NCBI GenBank assembly: GCA_030731635.1
Contig: JANQTR010000011.1
Location: 1 to 8,023, forward strand
Length of the DNA stretch: 8,023 bases
Source of the DNA: Erythrobacter sp.
GTDB lineage: Bacteria; Pseudomonadota; Alphaproteobacteria; Sphingomonadales; Sphingomonadaceae
Direction: 5' to 3'
Made by a program: the position numbers and the translations under genes
Notes under the pieces: generated by a model
What the model was told of the DNA's origin: nothing
Databases searched by the model: none
Seen by the model: only the letters and a program-made list of their open reading frames with translations
Shown: positions 1 to 6,494 of the stretch, one piece after another
Numbering within the stretch: the first letter of the stretch is position 1
How the letters are laid out: each line of letters starts with the position of its first letter

Positions 1-44
1 TCGGGAGGCAGGGGCCGGAGGTTCGAATCCTCTCTCCCCGACCA
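1..44 (+). tRNA. proK: tRNA-Pro(CGG), 3' part only
   Basis: The window opens inside a tRNA. Base 1 is U33, bases 2-4 are the anticodon CGG, and base 5 is G37. Bases 7-11 are the 3' strand of the anticodon stem, 12-16 the short variable loop, 17-33 the T arm (GGAGG, loop TTCGAAT, CCTCT), 34-40 the 3' acceptor strand, 41 the discriminator A and 42-44 an encoded CCA. The run from the variable loop to the CCA closely resembles bacterial tRNA-Pro, where G37 and a CGGGG-type acceptor are typical. The 5' half, about 33 bases, lies outside the window, so the full cloverleaf cannot be checked. A truncated integrase gene follows directly, which fits this 3' end having served as an attachment site. Confidence 0.93.
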
Positions 45-77
45 ATCGCTCCAATCCGATTTTCGATCTAATTTCAA

Positions 78-101
78 AGGCCTGCCCTTTAGGGCGGGCC
101 T
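78..101 (+). terminator. Hairpin terminator after tRNA-Pro
   Basis: AGGCCTGCCC (78-87) and GGGCGGGCCT (92-101) form a 10-bp stem with one G-U pair around the loop TTTA. It sits 33 bases past the tRNA 3' end. A true T run does not follow, only a loose GAGAGTTTGG, so termination may be weak or partly factor-dependent. Confidence 0.65.
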
Positions 102-131
102 GCGAGAGTTTGGTTCCGATGGCCCATTGCT

Positions 132-160
132 TCGCTGCTGACACACTGGTGACACAGCGA
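132..160. repeat. TGACAC direct repeats inside a small inverted repeat
   Basis: TGACAC occurs at 139-144 and again at 150-155, 11 bases apart, about one helical turn. The pair is bracketed by TCGCTG (132-137) and its complement CAGCGA (155-160). It lies between the tRNA and the start of the integrase remnant, where arm-type integrase sites or int autoregulatory sites are often found. That role is inferred from position only. The second bracket also holds the likely ribosome site of the remnant (GAGG, 159-162). Confidence 0.35.
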
Positions 161-167
161 GGCAAAA

Positions 168-341
168 ATGGCGACAATTTCTAAGCGTAAAGACAGCTGG
201 TTTGCCCACGTAAGGCGCAAGGGTTTCACACCGCGTTACCGCAGCTTTGCGAGCAAGGCTGAGACTGAATTATGGGCCAGAGAGCAGGAAACGAAAATTG
301 ACGCGAGACAGGCCTCACGGGCGGGCAGGCCGCTTAGGTAA
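168..341 (+). pseudogene. Truncated tyrosine-type integrase, N-terminal fragment
   Basis: This 57-codon frame begins MATISKRKDSWFAHVRRKGF and continues with a basic, aromatic segment and then an A-E-T-E-L-W-A-R-E-Q helix. That is the layout of the N-terminal arm-binding domain of phage and island integrases: a three-stranded sheet, then a helix. GAGG at 159-162 lies 5 bases before the ATG. Full integrases are about 350-420 residues; the core-binding and catalytic domains (the R...H-x-x-R...Y residues) are absent. The similarity stops near residue 50, and the frame closes at a TAA beside the junction with unrelated sequence. A deletion most likely removed the rest together with the element. 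Its place just after a tRNA-Pro 3' end supports the assignment. It should have no recombinase activity. Confidence 0.75.
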
Positions 342-451
342 AGCTCTATCTGGAGCGCGCCGGGTTTACTAACATAAGCGCCAACTTGCTGGCGGATGGC
401 ACGGCGGGAGATCCGCTTGTAGCTGTCATCGGCCTGACCTCGCAGCCCTGA
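338..451 (+). pseudogene. Possible 3' remnant of a SAM-dependent methyltransferase gene
   Basis: From about 338 a new frame reads VKLYLERAGFTNISANLLAD and runs on to a TGA at 449-451; TAG at 335-337 closes it upstream. The L-x-x-A-G-F-T-x-I pattern followed by a hydrophobic terminal strand (P-L-V-A-V-I-G) resembles the last helix and strand of class I SAM-dependent methyltransferases. No start codon, SAM-binding glycine motif or other domain is present, so this can only be a tail. It begins where the integrase remnant ends, suggesting that one deletion joined the two. The assignment rests on about 35 residues and is tentative. It ends 30 bases before the next gene, whose former operon partner it may have been. 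Confidence 0.35.
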
Positions 452-481
452 TCCTGCGCAATCCAATCTTCTGGAAGACCG

Positions 482-694
482 ATGCCAAAACACAATCTGG
501 ACGATGCAACCCTCGGCGAAATCGTTGAAATGGCGCTGAGCGATTCAGCGAGTTTTGCCAGCATTGAGGCCCTGCATGGTCTGACCGCTGACGAAGTGCG
601 TGCCGTGATGCGCCAGACGTTGAAGCCGGGCAGCTACCGGGCGTGGCGCAAGCGCGTTCGCGAATTCTCGGACCGCCGCGAAATCTACAAGTGA
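482..694 (+). CDS. DUF2805 / TIGR03643 family small protein
   Basis: This 70-residue soluble protein is mostly helical. Its N-terminal half carries the I-V-E-M-A-L-S-D helix and a F-A-S-I-E-A-L-H-G-L segment. The second half has the family's best-kept stretch, E-V-R-A-V-M-R-x-x-L-K-P-x-S-Y-R-A-W-R-K-R-V, ending in a basic tail. I recognise this as DUF2805 (TIGR03643), a family of about 70-90 residues with no established biochemical role. The basic helix-turn-helix-like pattern would allow nucleic-acid contact, but that is inference. The ATG is preceded by GGAAG (473-477) at 4 bases, and the length matches the family, so the gene appears intact. It lies just past the junction between the integrase remnant and the foreign gene tail, and it faces folB, with 36 bases between the two stop codons. 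Confidence 0.82.
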   Translation: MPKHNLDDATLGEIVEMALSDSASFASIEALHGLTADEVRAVMRQTLKPGSYRAWRKRVREFSDRREIYK

Positions 695-730
695 CGATTG
701 CAGGAACGGACGATCCGGCTCCCTAGCAGA

Positions 731-1126
731 TCAATCCTTATGGCGTCGCATCCCAGCCAGATCCTCGGCCCCGAGGGTCAATCGAACCCCTAGTGAGCCT
801 GTGCCCGCCAGCACCGGGTATTTCCGGAGGCAGATCTCCAAGGCAAGGATCACACCGTAGGCCGCGCAAGCCCGCGTGATCAGCGTCATCAGGTATTCCT
901 GCGTTTCGAACGTCTGGCTCCGCGCGATGGCGGCGATCTGCGCAATCAGCGGATCGTAATCGAACACATTGGCCATATCGTCAGACGTCACCTGCACCAA
1001 ATCAGTCGAAATGATCAGATCGAGGTCGAGAACATGGGCGTCGGGCACGACATCATCCGGCCCGTATGTCCCGATTGATACAGGGAGATGGAGATCGCGC
1101 AGTTCAATCCTGGCTTGGCTAGGCAT
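731..1126 (-). CDS. folB: Dihydroneopterin aldolase-like protein
   Basis: FolB converts 7,8-dihydroneopterin to 6-hydroxymethyl-7,8-dihydropterin and glycolaldehyde in cytosolic folate synthesis, usually as an octamer. The 131-residue product follows the family layout: I-E-L-R-D-L at 7-12, S-I-G-T-Y-G at 17-22, the V-L-D-L-D-L strand at 32-37, F-D-Y at 55-57, the substrate-anchoring Glu in T-Q-E-Y-L (E77) and the catalytic Lys in L-R-K-Y-P (K102), then G-S-L-G-V-R-L at 110-116. Y57 matches the active-site tyrosine. At the position of the usual catalytic Glu (W-E in E. coli FolB) there is Asp (D24), a conservative but noteworthy change. The N- and C-termini run slightly longer than the usual 115-120 residues. 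The start has only a weak GAAAG upstream. No other folate gene is in view, and the gene is separated from the helicase by 230 structured bases, so it may have its own promoter. Confidence 0.82.
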   Translation of the reverse strand: MPSQARIELRDLHLPVSIGTYGPDDVVPDAHVLDLDLIISTDLVQVTSDDMANVFDYDPLIAQIAAIARSQTFETQEYLMTLITRACAAYGVILALEICLRKYPVLAGTGSLGVRLTLGAEDLAGMRRHKD

Positions 1127-1213
1127 GGTGATGACTTTCAGGTGTAGAGGGGATGCGACTTTCGCTTCGGGCCCTAGCTACGCCGTGCCTGCAATTTTGG
1201 TTTCGCCTATGCC

Positions 1214-1244
1214 GTCCGCTCCTGCCGATCCAGCAGGAGACGAC
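1214..1244. repeat. Inverted repeat / hairpin upstream of folB
   Basis: CTCCTGC (1219-1225) pairs perfectly with GCAGGAG (1233-1239) around a 7-base loop. The stem is extended by GTC (1214-1216) with GAC (1242-1244) across a 2x2 internal loop. It lies between the helicase stop and the folB start and has no T tract on either strand. It could be an untranslated-leader structure of folB, a processing site or part of a small RNA. Confidence 0.5.
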
Positions 1245-1261
1245 ATCTACCGAAAGCGACG

Positions 1262-1290
1262 CTTTTCTCCGCATAGGATGCGGTGAAAGG
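1262..1290. repeat. Long hairpin downstream of the helicase gene
   Basis: CCGCAT (1269-1274) and ATGCGG (1278-1283) form a perfect 6-bp stem on the loop AGG. After one T-T mismatch, CTTTTC (1262-1267) pairs with GAAAGG (1285-1290) for six more pairs, one of them G-U. It begins 67 bases past the helicase stop in the direction of helicase transcription, so it is a reasonable intrinsic-terminator or 3'-end-protecting structure. The minus strand then reads GAAAAGCG-like sequence rather than a T run, so simple intrinsic termination is doubtful. A smaller hairpin, AAAGC-GAC-GCTTT, lies at 1253-1265 and shares bases with it, so the two could be alternative folds. Confidence 0.5.
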
Positions 1291-1356
1291 AGCCGCCAAT
1301 CTCAGCAAGGCCCGATCAGTGGCTCGTAAACGGGTTCATCCGTTTGGACGCAAACT

Positions 1357-4059
1357 TCAAAGCCACACAGAGCGGCGATCAACCGCCCGCTGAAAGCCAG
1401 CAGCGAAGGACGACGCCCGCGCGCGAAGCAGCAGGCGGCGACCTTCAGCGGTGCGGGCAAAGACCAGTTCTGACGAGCCGACGCGCTCAACCCAGAGCTC
1501 GGCAAAACGCTCGGCGAATTCCTTGCGAACGCCCAGCATTGCTGGAACGGCGTGGTAATCGAACCGTGTCCTGCGACCGATCCACGACCGGCGCACCAGC
1601 AGATAGCGCGGGTTCTGCACCGGGCCGAGGATTTCTGCGACGGCCTGCATCACGTGGCGTTCGGCAGCGCGGCTGACCCCGGTCAGGATCACATCCTTAC
1701 GTCCATCAAGGCTGGTTCGGATTTCGATGGCGGCCTGATCCAGTTCGTGGCCGCTGATGATGTTGGCGTCCACCAATGCCCGCAGTGCGACCCAGGCGAC
1801 CTCATGCAATGAACCCTCCAGCGAGCCGTTGCGCCATGCCAGACGGCCCGCCTTCACCAACCGCGGCAGACTGGCGAGCGTCGCCACTCCGGCAATCCCC
1901 ATGCCGACCAACCCCAGATCGGCAAGGCTCGGCACATCGCGCAAGGCGTTGGCCGCAGCGATTCCCCCGCCGCCAGCCGCGCTCCACCCAAGTGCGTGCA
2001 GCGTATCAAACCAGCTCAGCCCGCGCGGTGCATAACGCGCAGCCGCGGTTTCGCGCACCTGGGCCCGCGGCGCCCCCTCGCCCAGCGACATCCTCCAGCG
2101 CTCGGCAATCGCGGGGCGATCAGCGGCGATGGCATAGGTTCGCAAGTTGCTGGCTTGCGCCGACTCCGAAGGGTCGATTCCGAGCCGGGCAAGCCCATCC
2201 TCGATCAACGTCGATGCACCGTTGGAGACCCCCTCGAACGCCTTGAATCGGCGGGCGACAACGTGGAGGTCCGAAATATCGGACGCCCCCTCGTCATTGA
2301 GGAATCCCCAGTTCAGAGTTGTCGCCAAGGCGTCCCAGCTTGCGCGGTCGGCCGGATCTATCGTGGCAAGGTGCCAGATATTGGCGACCTTGCCGGGCTG
2401 TGCCGGGTCAATGCGGATCGCTCGCCCGCGCATCTGGTTTGATAGCATAAAGGAGGCGGTGTTGCTCGCCAGCACAAGGCTGTTGAGCGCCGGTGCATCC
2501 CAGCCTTCGCCCAGCAGTGACTGGGTGCCGACCAGAATGTGGAGGTCGCCGCGGATGAACATCGCCGTCACCACGCGCACCAGCGCCGCTGATCCTCCCG
2601 TTCGGCAATCCACCCGCACATGATCCGGGCAGCCGGGCAGGTCGGACGACCGGAAAGTCTCACGGTCGAGGCCAAACTCTTCAGCCAGCACTTGCATGCC
2701 AGCCAGCGCCGCCTTGGGAATCAGCACGAGGCTGCCGGTCAGCACGCCGAGATGCGCCGCATCGATGCCAGAGCGCCGAAGAGTTTCGAAGATCGGCACG
2801 ACCCCCAGCTTGGCAGGCGCATAGGCGGCATCGGGACGCAGGGGCAGCTCGCCCGCGCGAATATGGTCGGACAGCACCACCATTCGCAGATCGCTGCCCA
2901 GCGCCTGAGTTTCTGCCCGCGCGATGGCGACAATCGAGTCCAGTTTGGCAAGGCTGGAGGTCATCAGCTTGAAGACCGAGCGCGTGTGACGGAGCCGCAC
3001 TCGGCCGCCCTCGATCAAGCCGTGGCGATGCAATCGATCGCGAAGATCCTTGAGCCGGGCCGGGTCAAGCGCGAAACTGGCGGTGTGCCGCGCAACCACC
3101 CCATCGAGAAACCGTTCGAGCCAGAACAGCGATGGCGACGGCACATCTTTCGCCGCGACGCCCAGCAATTTGAGCGGAGGTCTGGGCAGTTCGCGCCCCG
3201 CCGATGCCAACAGCACAAGTGCGGCCGATAGCATCTCGGGCGCTTCGAGAATCGCTTCGACGTTCGCTTCGGGATCGGTCAGCCACGGATGGTCAGCCAG
3301 CCAGTCGAGCAGGCTCGCATCGCTGCGAAGGTCAATCGCAAGGTCGCCCAAAGCCTTGCTCCGCCGCTCCAGCAGATCGAGTGCGTCCGCGCTCGGTGCC
3401 GACAGGATCAGATGATCCTGATGCGCACAAAGGTCACCATTGCGCACCAATTCGGGGATGCCGATTTCAAGGTCGATTGGGCCGCACAGTTCCTCGTAAC
3501 GTGACCATTCGGCAAGGCTCGCATCATAGGGCGGCGTCGCGGTTAGCGCGACAAGCCGAACGTCACATAATCTGTTTGCAAGTTCGGTCAGGCATTTCCA
3601 CCACTCCCTTCGCAGATGGTGCGCTTCGTCGAGTACGAGCGTGAGCGGGCCATGATTATTCAAGGCCTCAATCAGCGCGTCCAGCTCCTCTGCACGGCGC
3701 AAACTGTCGAGCGACTGGTAGGTTGTCAGCGTCAGTTCGCCCGGGTTCGCAAGATCGCGCGCAATCGATCCGGCAGCAGGTGGTGCATCGAAAAACAACG
3801 GGCACAGGCGCTGCTCCCACTGGTCGCGGATCGCGATTGTGGGCGCAAAGACGATCGCAGGCCTGCCAATGCGCCGGACGATCTCCAACCCCAGCACGGT
3901 CTTGCCCGCACCCGGCGCCGCTATAACATGCAGCCGATTGTCATCGAAGTGCGCGTCCATCTCTTCAAGAACACGCGCCTGATAGTCGCGCCATTTCCCT
4001 TTGAAGTTCATGTCGTTGAGCACACCCGGTCGATAGCAGCGTGGGTTGCGCGCGGCCAT
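1357..4059 (-). CDS. DEAD/DEAH-box (SF2) helicase family protein, about 900 aa
   Basis: This is an ATP-dependent nucleic-acid helicase or translocase. SF2 motifs appear in order: W-R-D-Y-Q at 23-27 (Q-motif-like), Walker A A-P-G-A-G-K-T at 48-54, F-A-P-T at 71-74 (Ia), T-Y-Q-S-L near 113 (Ib), D-E-A-H at 144-147, T-A-T-P-P at 173-177 (III), G-E-G-W-D at 517-521 (V) and Q-M-R-G-R-A-I-R at 542-549 (VI). The spacing between III and V, about 340 residues, is much longer than in simple DEAD proteins. This implies an inserted helical domain before the second RecA fold, and another 350 residues follow motif VI with no domain I can name. The ATG at 4059 is preferred because the R-P-G-V-L stretch just after it has the gene's high third-position GC; the ATG at 4011 (884 aa) is the alternative, and neither has a strong Shine-Dalgarno. 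The open frame continues upstream only as the complement of the membrane-protein gene. The partner and substrate are unknown. Confidence 0.88.
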   Translation of the reverse strand: MAARNPRCYRPGVLNDMNFKGKWRDYQARVLEEMDAHFDDNRLHVIAAPGAGKTVLGLEIVRRIGRPAIVFAPTIAIRDQWEQRLCPLFFDAPPAAGSIARDLANPGELTLTTYQSLDSLRRAEELDALIEALNNHGPLTLVLDEAHHLRREWWKCLTELANRLCDVRLVALTATPPYDASLAEWSRYEELCGPIDLEIGIPELVRNGDLCAHQDHLILSAPSADALDLLERRSKALGDLAIDLRSDASLLDWLADHPWLTDPEANVEAILEAPEMLSAALVLLASAGRELPRPPLKLLGVAAKDVPSPSLFWLERFLDGVVARHTASFALDPARLKDLRDRLHRHGLIEGGRVRLRHTRSVFKLMTSSLAKLDSIVAIARAETQALGSDLRMVVLSDHIRAGELPLRPDAAYAPAKLGVVPIFETLRRSGIDAAHLGVLTGSLVLIPKAALAGMQVLAEEFGLDRETFRSSDLPGCPDHVRVDCRTGGSAALVRVVTAMFIRGDLHILVGTQSLLGEGWDAPALNSLVLASNTASFMLSNQMRGRAIRIDPAQPGKVANIWHLATIDPADRASWDALATTLNWGFLNDEGASDISDLHVVARRFKAFEGVSNGASTLIEDGLARLGIDPSESAQASNLRTYAIAADRPAIAERWRMSLGEGAPRAQVRETAAARYAPRGLSWFDTLHALGWSAAGGGGIAAANALRDVPSLADLGLVGMGIAGVATLASLPRLVKAGRLAWRNGSLEGSLHEVAWVALRALVDANIISGHELDQAAIEIRTSLDGRKDVILTGVSRAAERHVMQAVAEILGPVQNPRYLLVRRSWIGRRTRFDYHAVPAMLGVRKEFAERFAELWVERVGSSELVFARTAEGRRLLLRARASSFAAGFQRAVDRRSVWL

Positions 4060-4141
4060 GGGGAATCCGATGCAGATTGAAAGGCCCGCCGCCGATGGTT
4101 CCTGCTCGACAATTCCGGGCGCTTCAACCAGTGACCGACTG
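4060..4141. promoter_or_regulatory. Divergent intergenic region, helicase / membrane protein
   Basis: These 82 bases separate the two start codons and must hold promoters for both directions unless those lie inside the genes. TTGAAA at 4077-4082 could be a + strand -35 element, but no good -10 lies at the right distance. GGGGAA (4060-4065) lies 4 bases before an in-frame ATG at 4070, an alternative start for the membrane protein. No operator-like palindrome stands out. Confidence 0.35.
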
Positions 4142-4906
4142 ATGAAGTCGTCGCCCTCCACGCGTCCTGCCGCTTGGCCATTTTGGGCCTGGTCTTGCGC
4201 GGTGCTGGCCGGGGTCGCCGCGCCTGCACTGGCCATGCTGCTGCTGGATGCACCCGGGCCTGCGCCTCTGGCCTTGCTGAGCGGGCCGATATTGGCGGTC
4301 GGCCTGATGGGCATGGGCATGATCGCAGCAGCCGCTGCCGGGCGGCTGTGGATCGGCATGGGGCTTGCCTTGCTGACCGGGGCTGGCCTGATTGTGTTCG
4401 CGCGGGCGCTGGGCTTGCCGCCCTTGGCGCACCCGCTTTCAGCCGGGCTCGCGGTTGTCATTGCCAGTATCAGCTTTGCCGCGCGGGGCGCACTATTTGC
4501 CCGTTCTGCATTGGACAAGGGCTGGCTGATCGCTGTGGCCGTGGTTGCGGGAGAGGCAGCTATGCTGTTCACCGCCGCAGCCGTGCCGGGTGTTTTGCCC
4601 AAATGGCTGCTGGTGCTGCTCCCGGCACAATGGGCCAGTACCGCGATCCAGACTGCGTTGACCGGCACTGGCACAATCGCGGCAAGTTCGGCCTTGTTTG
4701 CGCTTGCCGGAACGGCGGCGGCGACGTTGCTGGTGGCCTGGCTGTGGCCACGCCGCTGGCCCTATCTGATCATGTTTACGGCGTGGCTTGGCCTTTCCGC
4801 GCTCGTCTGGCACCGGCCCGCCCCACCCCTGCCCCGCGCTGATCGTGCCATTGTTGCCGCACCTGCCGGACCAATCGCCCCGGTTGCTGCAACCTTGCCT
4901 GTCTGA
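4142..4906 (+). CDS. Multi-spanning inner-membrane protein of unknown function
   Basis: The 254-residue product is very rich in Ala, Leu, Gly and Val. It shows about seven to eight hydrophobic stretches: roughly 13-35, 42-66, 68-88, 97-116, 128-148, 153-173, 178-201 and 206-223. These are followed by a Pro/Ala-rich polar tail of about 30 residues. Short basic loops (R-S-A-L-D-K near 121-126, W-P-R-R-W at 202-206) suggest cytoplasmic sides. I see no transporter signature, catalytic motif or ligand-binding cluster and do not recognise the family. The ATG at 4142 is preferred because codons from 4070 to 4141 have clearly lower third-position GC than the rest; 4070, with GGGGAA ahead of it, would add 24 residues. 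It is 61 bases from the ATPase gene on the same strand and probably co-transcribed with it, so it could anchor that ATPase at the membrane. That link is inferred from order only. Confidence 0.7.
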   Translation: MKSSPSTRPAAWPFWAWSCAVLAGVAAPALAMLLLDAPGPAPLALLSGPILAVGLMGMGMIAAAAAGRLWIGMGLALLTGAGLIVFARALGLPPLAHPLSAGLAVVIASISFAARGALFARSALDKGWLIAVAVVAGEAAMLFTAAAVPGVLPKWLLVLLPAQWASTAIQTALTGTGTIAASSALFALAGTAAATLLVAWLWPRRWPYLIMFTAWLGLSALVWHRPAPPLPRADRAIVAAPAGPIAPVAATLPV

Positions 4907-4967
4907 ATCGCTGGAAAACTCCGCCGGCCACCTTTGCGCTGGGGTGCGACATGCCTACTCCGGGCCC

Positions 4968-6494
4968 GTGAGCGCACATATCAACATCGGTCAGGACACC
5001 AGCGGGCAAAGCATCGCCATCGATCTTGAAGAACTGCTGGCCACACGCCTGCTGGTGCAGGGCAATTCGGGGTCGGGCAAATCGCACCTGCTGCGCCGCC
5101 TGCTCGAAGAATGTGCCGGGTTGGTGCAACAGGTCGTGATCGATCCCGAAGGCGATTTTGTCACGCTGGCAGACCATTTCGGCCATGTGGTCATCGACGG
5201 CGCAGCCTATTCCCCGCGCGAGATTGAGGCCCTGGCAGGCCGCGTCCGGCAGCACCGCGCATCGGTGGTGCTGGCGCTGGATGAACTTGAAGTCGAACAG
5301 CAGATCCGCTGCGCCGCGCTGTTTCTCACCGCACTGTTCGATGCACCGCGCGAACACTGGTATCCGGCACTTGTGGTGGTTGATGAAGCGCAGATGTTCG
5401 CTCCGGCAGCGGCAGGAGAGATGACCGATGACACGCGCCGACTGACCTTATCGGCCATGACCAACCTGATGTGCCGCGGGCGCAAGCGCGGGCTGGCCGG
5501 TATCGTCGCCACGCAGCGGCTGGCCAAATTGGCCAAGAACGTTGCGGCTGAGGCATCGAATTTCCTGATGGGCCGCACCTTTCTGGATATCGACATGCAG
5601 CGCGCCGCTGATCTTCTCGGCATGGATCGGCGTCAGGCGGAACGGATCCGCGATCTTCAGCGCGGCCAGTTTCTGGGGCTTGGCCCGGCGATCAGCCGAC
5701 GTCCGGTGGCTGTGAATGTCGGGACGGTCCGTTCAGGGGGCAAAAACGGCGCACAAGTGCTGTTGCCCTTGCCCGATGCGCCGGGCGATGAAATGGAGGC
5801 GCTGCTCACAGACCGCCTGACCGAGGCGGCGACCGATCAGAATGCGCGCCGCCCTGCTCCACCATCGCGCCCGGCGGCAGAACTGGAACGCGCCCTATCG
5901 GCCGGTCCGACACTGCCAGCGGTCAATGCAGCCGCTCGTGACGTCGAAGAGGTGGCCATCGCTGCCTCCAAACCAAGCAAGCCCGCGCCGCAGGAAAGCC
6001 CCGGCATGGCATCGGCTGACGCACATGATGGTATAGCAAATGTGGTGCGCGAACTGGCGGCGAGTGATGATGCGACCTTTCGGCCATCCGCTTCGCTGTT
6101 CCGTGACTTTGCGATCCGCTGCCGCCAGCGCGGCGTGGCCAGCGCACATATCGACATCAACCGTTTTCGCCGCTTGTTTGCCTGCCAGATTGGCGGCCTT
6201 GGCCGGCTCGAAGGGAAGGCGCGCACGATTGCCGAACAGATGATCGAAAGCGTGGATGATGATGTCCTTGCGCCCTATCTTGCGATGATCGTGGCAGCGG
6301 CCTTGGGGGAGGCCATGCCGGGCGAGGATGATCTTGCGCGGCTTTATGGCAGTTCATCGCCCAGCCGGGTCAGGCGCTTGCTCGACCATCTGGAACGCAG
6401 CGGCCTGATCGTTGTGCGCGAAGAGTTTGGCGGAGAACGCACCATCGTCGTGCCCGAGGCCGCCGACCTGATCAACGCGAGCCAGGCTGCCTGA
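4968..6494 (+). CDS. HerA/DUF87-type P-loop ATPase with C-terminal winged-helix-like region
   Basis: This is an additional-strand (FtsK/HerA-like) ATPase expected to form hexameric rings that pump or clear DNA. In the 508-residue product, Walker A is G-N-S-G-S-G-K-S at 32-39. D-P-E-G-D follows at 59-63, where HerA proteins keep a similar strand-end motif. Walker B is A-L-V-V-V-D-E-A-Q at 134-142, and an A-T-Q-R sensor-like motif lies at 181-184. The G-R-K-R-G segment before it is typical of HerA/DUF87. A Pro/Ala-rich, likely disordered linker spans about 270-345. A helical C-terminal domain ends in a winged-helix-like pattern (S-S-P-S-R-V-R-R-L-L-D-H-L-E-R-S-G-L-I at about 462-480). The GTG at 4968 is chosen because it begins right before the conserved N-terminal strand; upstream in-frame codons lack coding character. 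No ribosome site is obvious. No NurA-, SIR2- or DUF4297-type nuclease partner lies beside it. Confidence 0.85.
   Translation: MSAHINIGQDTSGQSIAIDLEELLATRLLVQGNSGSGKSHLLRRLLEECAGLVQQVVIDPEGDFVTLADHFGHVVIDGAAYSPREIEALAGRVRQHRASVVLALDELEVEQQIRCAALFLTALFDAPREHWYPALVVVDEAQMFAPAAAGEMTDDTRRLTLSAMTNLMCRGRKRGLAGIVATQRLAKLAKNVAAEASNFLMGRTFLDIDMQRAADLLGMDRRQAERIRDLQRGQFLGLGPAISRRPVAVNVGTVRSGGKNGAQVLLPLPDAPGDEMEALLTDRLTEAATDQNARRPAPPSRPAAELERALSAGPTLPAVNAAARDVEEVAIAASKPSKPAPQESPGMASADAHDGIANVVRELAASDDATFRPSASLFRDFAIRCRQRGVASAHIDINRFRRLFACQIGGLGRLEGKARTIAEQMIESVDDDVLAPYLAMIVAAALGEAMPGEDDLARLYGSSSPSRVRRLLDHLERSGLIVVREEFGGERTIVVPEAADLINASQAA

Noticed and set aside
236..564. Two - strand frames of 85 and 72 residues across the integrase remnant and DUF2805 gene
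   Set aside because: They are antisense to recognisable + strand sequence. A segment with transposase-like basic residues was considered but matched no family I could name.
703..722. Short hairpin between the convergent DUF2805 and folB stop codons
   Set aside because: The stem is only 4 bp plus 3 bp across an asymmetric internal loop and has no T tract, so it is too weak to call a terminator.
4060..4674. Extension of the helicase frame upstream to give 1105 residues
   Set aside because: The extra 205 residues are Ala/Ser/Pro-rich low-complexity sequence, as expected from the complement of a hydrophobic + strand gene. Helicase-like sequence starts only around 4059.
4788..4967. ATG at 4788 as start of the HerA-type ATPase
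   Set aside because: The first 60 residues overlap the membrane-protein gene out of frame and look non-coding. The conserved fold begins right after the GTG at 4968.
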